Assembly (NCBI GenBank): GCA_013153655.1
Contig: JAADEB010000021.1
Span: 1-9,863 of the forward strand
Length of the DNA: 9,863 nucleotides
Direction of reading: 5' to 3'
DNA from: Chlorobiota bacterium
Lineage (GTDB): Bacteria; Bacteroidota; Bacteroidia; Flavobacteriales; Flavobacteriaceae
Part shown: positions 1-5,535 of the stretch, piece after piece
Layout of the letters: each line of letters opens with the position of its first letter
Numbering within the stretch: the first letter of the stretch is position 1
The notes under the pieces: generated by a model
Databases searched by the model: none
What the model saw: only the letters and a program-made list of their open reading frames with translations
Told to the model about the DNA's origin: nothing
Program-made: the position numbers and the translations under genes

Positions 1-88
1 CGGAGAGGGGGGGATTCGAACCCCCGGTACGCTTGTGACGCACACACGCTTTCCAGGCGTGCACCTTCGGCCTCTCGGTCACCTCTCC
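1..88 (-). tRNA. tRNA-Ser (anticodon GGA)
   Basis: Read on the minus strand, the 88-nt sequence folds as a class II tRNA. The acceptor stem GGAGAGG pairs with CCTCTCC and leaves a G discriminator at position 1, as expected for tRNA-Ser. The anticodon stem CACGC/GCGTG encloses CTGGAAA, giving anticodon GGA, which reads UCC and UCU. The long variable arm forms a 5-bp stem (GTGCG/CGTAC, one G-U pair). The T arm is GGGGG-TTCGAAT-CCCCC. No 3' CCA can be seen because the gene ends at the window edge. The long variable arm plus the G discriminator make the serine identity firm. Confidence 0.97.
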
Positions 89-100
89 TTCAACAATGCA

Positions 101-131
101 CAAATATAAATTCTTTTGTGTAAAGCACAAA
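101..131 (-). promoter_or_regulatory. Bacteroidota-type promoter for tRNA-Ser
   Basis: On the minus strand TTTG (131-128) is followed after exactly 19 nt by TATATTTG (108-101). This is a perfect match to the Bacteroidota primary-sigma consensus TTTG-N19-TAnnTTTG. Transcription would start near 95-98, some 7-10 nt before the mature tRNA 5' end at 88. It lies within 60 nt of the rho stop codon, so the tRNA has its own promoter even if some rho transcripts read through. Confidence 0.85.
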
Positions 132-132
132 A
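114..132 (-). repeat. 7-bp inverted repeat between rho and tRNA-Ser
   Basis: TTTTGTG (114-120) and CACAAAA (126-132) are perfect complements around a 5-nt loop. The hairpin sits just past the rho stop codon but is AT-rich and lacks a clean U tract after it in the rho direction, so it is a poor intrinsic terminator. It overlaps the -33 box and spacer of the tRNA promoter. It could mark the 3' end of the rho mRNA or be a by-product of the promoter's own TTTG/CAAA sequence. Confidence 0.35.
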
Positions 133-158
133 TTTATTGTCATTTTTCTTCCGGGGTC

Positions 159-1922
159 TTATTCCTGCATGGAATTGAGAAACTCCTCATTGGTGCGCGT
201 ATCCTTGATACGGTCGCGAATGAATTCCATGGCTTCGATGGGATTCATATCGGCCAAATACCTGCGTAGCAACCACATGCGCTGTATGGTGCGCGGATCG
301 TGGAGCAGGTCGTCGCGGCGGGTGCCGGTGGACAGCAGGTCGATGGCGGGATAGATACGGCGGTTGGCCAGACGGCGGTCCAATTGGAGTTCCATATTAC
401 CCGTTCCCTTGAATTCTTCGAAAATCACTTCGTCCATTTTGGAGCCGGTGTCCACCAAAGCGGTGGCAATGATGGTAAGCGAGCCGCCGTCCTTGATGTT
501 GCGCGCCGCACCGAAGAAACGTTTGGGCTTATGAAGCGCATTGGCATCCACCCCTCCGGTAAGCACCCTACCCGAGGCGGGTTGTACGGTGTTGTAGGCA
601 CGGGCCAGACGGGTGATACTGTCGAGCAGGATTACCACGTCGTGACCGCTTTCCACCAGGCGTTTGGCTTTTTCGATAACAATGTTGGCCACCTTTACGT
701 GCTGGCTGGCGGGTTGGTCGAAGGTGGAGGCGATTACTTCGCCGTGAACGCTCTCGATCATGTCGGTAACCTCTTCGGGACGCTCGTCGATGAGCAGGAC
801 CATGAGGTACACTTCGGGATGGTTGGCGGCAATGGTGTTGGCAATGTCTTTGAGGAGCCAGGTCTTACCGGTTTTGGGTTGCGAAACAATCATGGCGCGT
901 TGGCCTTTGCCGATGGGCGAAAACAGGTCCACGATGCGGGTGGATACATTGCTTTTGAATCCCGAAAGATTGAATTTTTCGTTGGGGAAAATAGGCGTCA
1001 GGTGTTCAAAAGCAATACGGTCGCGTACCACGGCGGGGTCGAGACCGTTGATTTTCAAAACTTTCACCAGCGGATAAAAGGTTTCCTGGTTTTTGGGCGG
1101 CCGCACCACGCCGCGCACCGTGTCGCCGGTTTTGAGTCCGAAAAGGCGGATTTGCGACGACGACAGATACACATCGTCGGGCGACGAAAGATAATTGTAG
1201 TCGGCCGAGCGCAGGAATCCATAACCTTCTTGAAGGATTTCCAACACGCCTTCCACCTCGATAAGGCCTTCGAATTCGAATTCTTTTTCTTTGTCCTTAG
1301 CGTTTTTTTTGTCTTTGTCGTGGCGGTCGGTTTGGTCTTTGGTTTTGCCGGATTCGTTTTTTTGTTCCCGGACGGCGGGTTGGTTTTGGGTTTTATCCCG
1401 GTCGGTATCACGGCTTTTTTTGTCCTGAGTGTTATCGGCGCTTTGTTGCGTTGTGGTGGTTTCGGCCGCGGTATCATCGGCTTGCTTGACCACCAATTTG
1501 CGGCGCCGTTTCTTACGGGTTTTCTCGCGCGAGGAAGGTTGTTCCGTGGCTTGGCCGGCTTGTTGGGCTTCGATTTGTTCGGAACGGGCGGATTCTTGCG
1601 CGGTGGGTTCGGTTTTGGGTTTTGTGTCTTGGGATTCTTTGGGTTCGGCGGTTTTTTGCTTGGGCTTGCGTCCGCGGCGGCTTTTGGGTTTTTCGGCCTG
1701 CTGAGTCGGTTGTGTTTCGGCCGCGGGTTCGGAAGCGAAAATCTCTTTGATTTTTTCACCGTTTTCGGAATAAAAATCCAGGAGCTTGTAAATCAACTCC
1801 ATTTTTTTGAGGTGATAATATTTTTTGATGCCGAGTTTTTTGGCCAATTCCTGTAATTCGGCCAATTTTTTTTGTTTCAAATTTTCAATCGAAAACAACT
1901 TGGCTATTTCCTTGTTGGTCAT
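159..1922 (-). CDS. rho: Transcription termination factor Rho with long disordered linker
   Basis: Rho is a hexameric RNA-dependent ATPase/helicase that ends transcription of untranslated RNA. The 587-residue product has a Rho_N helical domain (about 10-52), a low-complexity linker rich in K, E, Q, T, D and R (about 62-214), a cold-shock-like RNA-binding domain (about 216-295) and the RecA-like ATPase core (about 300-575). Walker A is SQPKTGKT (347-354). Walker B ends ILLD (431-434). The Q-loop region is near 456-470 and the R-loop KGTGN near 505-509. E. coli Rho is about 419 residues; the excess is mainly the linker, a feature known in Bacteroidota, where the Bacteroides thetaiotaomicron linker has been reported to drive condensates. 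The ATG at 1922 keeps the complete Rho_N domain. The core is conserved and looks functional. A possible -7 box lies 33 bp upstream. Confidence 0.97.
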   Translation of the reverse strand: MTNKEIAKLFSIENLKQKKLAELQELAKKLGIKKYYHLKKMELIYKLLDFYSENGEKIKEIFASEPAAETQPTQQAEKPKSRRGRKPKQKTAEPKESQDTKPKTEPTAQESARSEQIEAQQAGQATEQPSSREKTRKKRRRKLVVKQADDTAAETTTTQQSADNTQDKKSRDTDRDKTQNQPAVREQKNESGKTKDQTDRHDKDKKNAKDKEKEFEFEGLIEVEGVLEILQEGYGFLRSADYNYLSSPDDVYLSSSQIRLFGLKTGDTVRGVVRPPKNQETFYPLVKVLKINGLDPAVVRDRIAFEHLTPIFPNEKFNLSGFKSNVSTRIVDLFSPIGKGQRAMIVSQPKTGKTWLLKDIANTIAANHPEVYLMVLLIDERPEEVTDMIESVHGEVIASTFDQPASQHVKVANIVIEKAKRLVESGHDVVILLDSITRLARAYNTVQPASGRVLTGGVDANALHKPKRFFGAARNIKDGGSLTIIATALVDTGSKMDEVIFEEFKGTGNMELQLDRRLANRRIYPAIDLLSTGTRRDDLLHDPRTIQRMWLLRRYLADMNPIEAMEFIRDRIKDTRTNEEFLNSMQE

Positions 1923-1955
1923 ACAAACAAAATATTTTTAGGGTTATAGGGAATT

Positions 1956-1963
1956 CAAAACTA
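1956..1963 (-). promoter_or_regulatory. Possible -7 box of rho promoter
   Basis: The minus strand reads TAGTTTTG, matching TAnnTTTG. It would start transcription near 1950 and give a leader of roughly 28 nt. No TTTG is found 17-23 nt upstream, so only the -7 half is supported. Confidence 0.45.
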
Positions 1964-2032
1964 GTCCGGTAAGTAAAAAGGGGGATGTCGTTGTGAAAGA
2001 CATTGCAATAATAGGAAATATTTTTCAAATCG

Positions 2033-2046
2033 GACAAATATTTGTC
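2033..2046. promoter_or_regulatory. Perfect 14-bp palindrome GACAAATATTTGTC
   Basis: The two 7-nt halves are exact reverse complements with no spacer. The site lies about 70 bp upstream of the proposed rho -7 box and about 300 bp upstream of gltX. A perfect palindrome of this length is uncommon by chance and suits a dimeric regulator, but no bound protein can be inferred from the sequence. It could be fortuitous in AT-rich DNA. Confidence 0.35.
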
Positions 2047-2319
2047 AATTAAGGGATGTAAGAAAGCATGTTTTACTTATAGTTTTCCCGGAGTTAGGTT
2101 TAAAAAGCCCCTTTTATGATTGCTTAATAGCATTAATTTTCGTAATACGGATTCCTACGAGATAATTATGCCGGAGCTCTTGTCAGGTTTATTTTATTCA
2201 TTTCATTTTTTCCTTCTAATAATCAATGTTAAGCGTAGAAAGAAATGTAGGTTTGTTAAGCTTTATATGTTTATTAAGGAATATTGTTTCTATGCCGGAT
2301 TAAACTCCGATAAAAGCTT

Positions 2320-2327
2320 TACTTTTG
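2320..2327 (+). promoter_or_regulatory. -7 box of gltX promoter
   Basis: TACTTTTG matches the Bacteroidota TAnnTTTG element and ends 19 nt before the gltX ATG, predicting a leader of about 15 nt. No clear TTTG lies at the usual 17-23 nt spacing upstream. Position and exact -7 match make it the best promoter candidate. Confidence 0.55.
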
Positions 2328-2346
2328 CAATCAAAAGTTAAGAATC

Positions 2347-3879
2347 ATGCGTGTACGCTTTGCTCCCAGCCCCACCGGACCGCTCCATATGGGAGGCGTC
2401 CGTACGGCGCTTTATAATTATTTGTTGGCCCGTAAAAACAACGGTTCATTTATCCTGCGCATCGAAGACACCGACCAAAAGCGTTTTGTGCCGGGTGCGG
2501 TGGAATACATTCGCGAGGCGCTGGAATGGGCCGGCATCGTTCCCGACGAAGGTTATGGCTACGGAGGCGAGTACGGACCTTACCGCCAAAGCGAACGCAA
2601 GGAAATTTACGACCGGTATATCCGCCGGCTCCTGGACGAAGGCAAGGCTTACTACGCTTTCGACACGCCGGAAGAACTGGACCGCATACGCAAAGAATAT
2701 GAAAGCCGTGGCGAGACTTTTATGTATAATGCCACCGTCCGCCAAAAAATGCGCAACTCTTTAAGCCTGCCCGCCGAAGAAACCCAACGTCTTTTGGCCG
2801 GCGGGGCACCCTACACCATACGTTTTCGCATCCCCGAAAATCGTAAAATTAAAGTCAAAGATTTGGTACGCGGTGATGTGGAAGTGGATGCTTCGGTTTT
2901 GGACGACAAGGTGTTGGTCAAAAGCGACGGCCTACCCACCTATCATTTGGCCAACATTGTGGACGATCACCTGATGGGCATCACGCATGTGATTCGCGGT
3001 GAGGAATGGTTGCCTTCGCTTCCCTTGCATATTTTACTCTACGAAGCCTTCGGTTGGACTCCGCCCGCCTTTGCCCATCTGCCCTTGATTTTGAAACCCA
3101 CCGGAAAAGGTAAATTGAGTAAACGCGACGGCGATGCCGGAGGTTTTCCCGTTTTTCCCTTGGAATGGAAAGACCCCCGAACGGGTCAAGTGTCCCCGGG
3201 CTATCGCGAACAAGGTTATCTGCCCGAAGCTTTCGTGAATATGCTGGCACTCTTGGGCTGGAATCCAGGAACCGAACAAGAGATTTTTAGTATGGACGAA
3301 CTGGTGGAAGCCTTCGACTTGTCCCGAATCAACAAAAGCGGTGCCCGGTTCGACCCCGAAAAAGCCAAATGGTTCCAACACCAGCATTTCCAACGCCTGA
3401 GCGACGAAGAAATTTGGAAAAAAATCATTCCCGTGACGGAAACACATTTGGGACGGCCATTAACGGAAGAAGAAAAAAATTATACGCGACAAATTCTTCC
3501 TCTCGTGCGCGAACGCTTGACTTTTCCCGAAGATTTTTGGAAATGGGCAGGTTATTTCTACCAACGCCCCGAAGCCTACCATCCCAAGGCCGTCAAAAAG
3601 CAATGGAAAAACCAAACGCCTCAAATCCTGGAAGAGGTGAAGGATGTGTTGGCCACAATTACTCCTTGGGAAGCCGGTATTATAAAGGAACAATTATCGG
3701 AATGGATTCAAAACAATGGCTTGGGATTCGGAAAGGTTCTGCAACCCTTGCGCCTGGCTTTGGCCGGCGACTTGAAAGGTCCGGATTTGTTTGCCATGAT
3801 GGAACTTTTGGGCAAAGAAGAAACCCTCGAACGAATCCGCCTGGCCTTGGAACGCTTGCCTTCGGCCAAGGAACAGTAA
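2347..3879 (+). CDS. gltX: Glutamate--tRNA ligase
   Basis: This class I aminoacyl-tRNA synthetase charges tRNA-Glu with glutamate in the cytoplasm, using ATP. The 510-residue product has the HIGH-type motif at 14-17 (HMGG, inside PSPTGPLHMGGVRTAL) and the KMSKS-type loop KLSKR at 256-260. The catalytic and stem-contact domains cover about 1-320, and the anticodon-binding region runs from about 370 to the end. Two lineage features stand out. The segment around 100-128 lacks the cysteines that bind zinc in E. coli GluRS, and an insert at about 264-286 (GGFPVFPLEWKDPRTG and following) separates KLSKR from YREQGYLPEA. I know similar inserts from other Bacteroidota GltX proteins. ATG 2347 begins exactly at the conserved MRVRFAPSPTG N-terminus. 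It converges on the lipoprotein gene with 21 bp between stop codons. Confidence 0.97.
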   Translation: MRVRFAPSPTGPLHMGGVRTALYNYLLARKNNGSFILRIEDTDQKRFVPGAVEYIREALEWAGIVPDEGYGYGGEYGPYRQSERKEIYDRYIRRLLDEGKAYYAFDTPEELDRIRKEYESRGETFMYNATVRQKMRNSLSLPAEETQRLLAGGAPYTIRFRIPENRKIKVKDLVRGDVEVDASVLDDKVLVKSDGLPTYHLANIVDDHLMGITHVIRGEEWLPSLPLHILLYEAFGWTPPAFAHLPLILKPTGKGKLSKRDGDAGGFPVFPLEWKDPRTGQVSPGYREQGYLPEAFVNMLALLGWNPGTEQEIFSMDELVEAFDLSRINKSGARFDPEKAKWFQHQHFQRLSDEEIWKKIIPVTETHLGRPLTEEEKNYTRQILPLVRERLTFPEDFWKWAGYFYQRPEAYHPKAVKKQWKNQTPQILEEVKDVLATITPWEAGIIKEQLSEWIQNNGLGFGKVLQPLRLALAGDLKGPDLFAMMELLGKEETLERIRLALERLPSAKEQ

Positions 3880-3900
3880 AAAAACGCAACTGGTTATAAC

Positions 3901-4482
3901 TTATTTTTGTTCGGAAGACTTATCCCTCTTGATTTTAAAGGCAATGGGCAAGAAGATAAGCGTTTCCGCGGGCTTATCGTTCCAATAGCCGGGTTTGAGT
4001 CGTGGAATCAGACCCGTTACCCTTTCGGCTTCCTTTTTAAGTTCCGGAATGGGTGCGGAAATGTTCTTGGGCCTCACACGTCCTTCTTTATCTACCAGAA
4101 GAATAATTTTCAAATAAATAATTTCTCCCGGTTTACCGGTCTTTTCCGCCAACGAAGTGTTGAAATTCTTTTTAAAAATGCCGGCCATATGCTGTTGGAG
4201 ACATTGGCGTCTTTCCGGAAGCGGAGCCGATTCGTCACATTCGGGAAACAGGGGCGGCCGGTCCATAAACCGATAATCTACGGCTTGTGTGTTGTCTTTC
4301 ACCCATTCACCTTGTTTGTTTCTGACAAATCTTTCGGGTTTGGACGATGGTTTGTCGGAAGAGGACTCGGTGATTGTTTTTTTTGTCTTTTGAGATTTTT
4401 TTATTGTGTTGCAGCTATTTAGAATTATTCCGCTGCTTAGGAAGAGAAAAAATAACAAAAAGAAGTATGTTTTTTTTACCAT
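3901..4482 (-). CDS. Lipoprotein with TonB C-terminal-like domain
   Basis: The 193-residue product starts with two lysines, a hydrophobic run (5-21) and lipobox LNSC with Cys24, so it is probably a signal-peptidase-II lipoprotein. The first residues after Cys24 are basic and polar (NTIKKSQKTKK), without the acidic export signal described for surface lipoproteins of Flavobacteriia, so a periplasm-facing position is inferred. A Ser/Lys-rich linker (about 28-60) leads to a TonB-C-like domain (about 74-185). Its typical features are PPLFPEC, a second cysteine at 94 in QCLQQHM, the LVDKEGRV strand, the EAERV helix, LKPGYWNDKP and the final PIAFKIK strand. Canonical TonB has an inner-membrane helix and a Pro-rich linker; this one has a lipid anchor instead. 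It follows ruvB by 30 bp and is AT-richer than ruvB. Codons 2-4 include a run of eight A. Its partner is unknown, and energy transduction is not shown. Confidence 0.8.
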   Translation of the reverse strand: MVKKTYFFLLFFLFLSSGIILNSCNTIKKSQKTKKTITESSSDKPSSKPERFVRNKQGEWVKDNTQAVDYRFMDRPPLFPECDESAPLPERRQCLQQHMAGIFKKNFNTSLAEKTGKPGEIIYLKIILLVDKEGRVRPKNISAPIPELKKEAERVTGLIPRLKPGYWNDKPAETLIFLPIAFKIKRDKSSEQK

Positions 4483-4488
4483 TTATGA

Positions 4489-4509
4489 TTTAAATTAAAA
4501 TTATTTAAA
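4489..4509. repeat. AT-only inverted repeat between ruvB and lipoprotein gene
   Basis: TTTAAAT (4489-4495) and ATTTAAA (4503-4509) are exact complements around a 7-nt loop. The sequence fills most of the 30-bp gap between ruvB and the next gene. With no G or C it would be a weak hairpin, and chance is likely in this AT-rich gap. Confidence 0.2.
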
Positions 4510-4512
4510 ATT

Positions 4513-5535
4513 TTATCCAAACAACCCCCCCTCCGCCGAAGGCGGCGTCTTGCCCAGGTGGCGGAAAGCGCGCCCCGTAACCATACGTCCGCGCGGTGTA
4601 CGCTTGATAAAACCTTCCTGAATGAGGAAGGGTTCGTACACTTCTTCGATGGTTTCGGCATTTTCGCCTACAGCCGTGGCCAGGGTGCTCAGTCCCACGG
4701 GACCGCCGCCGAATTTGTCGATAATGGTGAGCAGGATTTTGTTGTCCATTTCGTCCAGGCCGTATTCGTCCACATTGAGCGCTTCCAAGGCGTACTTGGC
4801 AATGGCCAGGTCGATGACGCCGTCGCCTTTGATTTGTGCAAAATCCCGTACCCGTCGTAGCAAGGCATTGGCAATTCGCGGCGTTCCGCGGCTGCGTCGA
4901 GCGATTTCCAAGGCCGCATCGTCGCGGATGGGAACTTGCAGGATGCCGGCGCTTCGCTTCACGATTTGCGAAAGCAGTTTTTTGTCGTAATAATTCAAGC
5001 GCGCCGTAATGCCGAAACGCGCCCGCATGGGTGCGGTAAGCAAGCCCGAACGGGTGGTGGCACCGATGAGCGTAAAGGGTTCCAGGTTGATTTGGACGCT
5101 ACGCGCATTGGGTCCCGTCTCGATCATGATGTCGATTTTGTAATCTTCCATGGCCGAATACAGGTATTCTTCCACCACCGGCGAGAGGCGGTGGATTTCG
5201 TCGATAAAGAGCACGTCGCGCGGTTCCAGCGAAGTGAGCAATCCGGCCAGGTCGCCGGGTTTGTCCAGCACGGGTCCCGACGTAGTTTTGATGTTCACGC
5301 CCAATTCATGCGCCAGAATGTAGGCCAGGGTGGTTTTCCCCAAGCCCGGCGGTCCGTGAAACAAGGTATGGTCCAAGGCTTCGCCCCGTTGGTTGGCGGC
5401 TTGTACGAATATTTTCAGGTTTTCGATGATTTTTTCCTGTCCGGTAAAATCGTCGAAACTCAGCGGCCGCAATTTCTTTTCGAATTCCAGCGCATCCGCA
5501 TCCCATTTGTTTTTGTTCGGCTGATGCAAGTCCAT
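4513..5535 (-). CDS. ruvB: Holliday junction branch migration ATPase RuvB
   Basis: RuvB forms hexameric AAA+ motors that, with RuvA, move Holliday junctions so that RuvC can cut them during recombinational repair. The 340-residue length is normal. Visible landmarks are RPLSFDDFTGQ (23-33), Walker A GPPGLGKT (61-68), Walker B LFIDE (109-113), sensor 1 GATT (158-161), an arginine-finger region RARFG (171-175), sensor 2 GTPRIANALLRRVRD (217-231) and a C-terminal winged-helix DNA-binding domain (about 258-330). The ATG abuts the stop codon of the upstream penicillin-binding protein gene (TAA then ATG, no gap), which suggests translational coupling. ruvA and ruvC are not in the window. Neither recombination nor damage genes surround it, so its regulation probably follows the envelope-gene operon. 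Confidence 0.97.
   Translation of the reverse strand: MDLHQPNKNKWDADALEFEKKLRPLSFDDFTGQEKIIENLKIFVQAANQRGEALDHTLFHGPPGLGKTTLAYILAHELGVNIKTTSGPVLDKPGDLAGLLTSLEPRDVLFIDEIHRLSPVVEEYLYSAMEDYKIDIMIETGPNARSVQINLEPFTLIGATTRSGLLTAPMRARFGITARLNYYDKKLLSQIVKRSAGILQVPIRDDAALEIARRSRGTPRIANALLRRVRDFAQIKGDGVIDLAIAKYALEALNVDEYGLDEMDNKILLTIIDKFGGGPVGLSTLATAVGENAETIEEVYEPFLIQEGFIKRTPRGRMVTGRAFRHLGKTPPSAEGGLFG

Larger units (their letters stand above)
1923..2346. other. 424-bp AT-rich divergent intergenic region, rho to gltX
   Basis: This gap separates the divergent rho (minus) and gltX (plus) genes. It contains a TAnnTTTG box for each gene and a perfect 14-bp palindrome at 2033-2046. It also has a short AAAAG-CCC-CTTTT hairpin at 2103-2115 that is too weak to call a terminator. 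A 73-codon plus-strand frame (2120-2341) has no recognisable domain, is AT-biased and contains the proposed gltX promoter, so I treat it as noncoding. I see no tRNA, riboswitch or mobile-element remnant here. Confidence 0.7.

Noticed and set aside
1..88. tRNA-Ser as an integration site for a mobile element
   Set aside because: No integrase, second copy of the tRNA 3' end or foreign-looking cargo is visible in the window; the flank outside the 3' end is not available.
1064..1759. 231-codon minus-strand frame inside rho
   Set aside because: A Lys/Pro/Asn-rich other-frame reading of the repetitive Rho linker, not a gene.
300..1856. 518-codon plus-strand frame antisense to rho
   Set aside because: It mirrors the rho codon pattern, is Phe/Gly-rich low complexity over the linker, and has no recognisable domain; rho itself has all its motifs.
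2103..2115. AAAAG-CCC-CTTTT hairpin upstream of gltX
   Set aside because: Only a 5-bp AT-rich stem with a 3-nt loop and no U tract; not convincing as a terminator or attenuator.
2167..2299. Direct repeat TATGCCGGA at 2167-2175 and 2291-2299
   Set aside because: A 9-mer repeated once in a gap of this size is readily expected by chance.
2120..2341. 73-codon plus-strand frame between rho and gltX
   Set aside because: AT-driven composition, no known domain, no clear start signal, and it contains the likely gltX promoter box.
3878..3912. Possible terminator between gltX and the lipoprotein gene
   Set aside because: There is an A run, an 8-bp GTTATAAC palindrome and an imperfect GAACA/TGTTC pairing, but no stable GC stem followed by a U tract on either strand.
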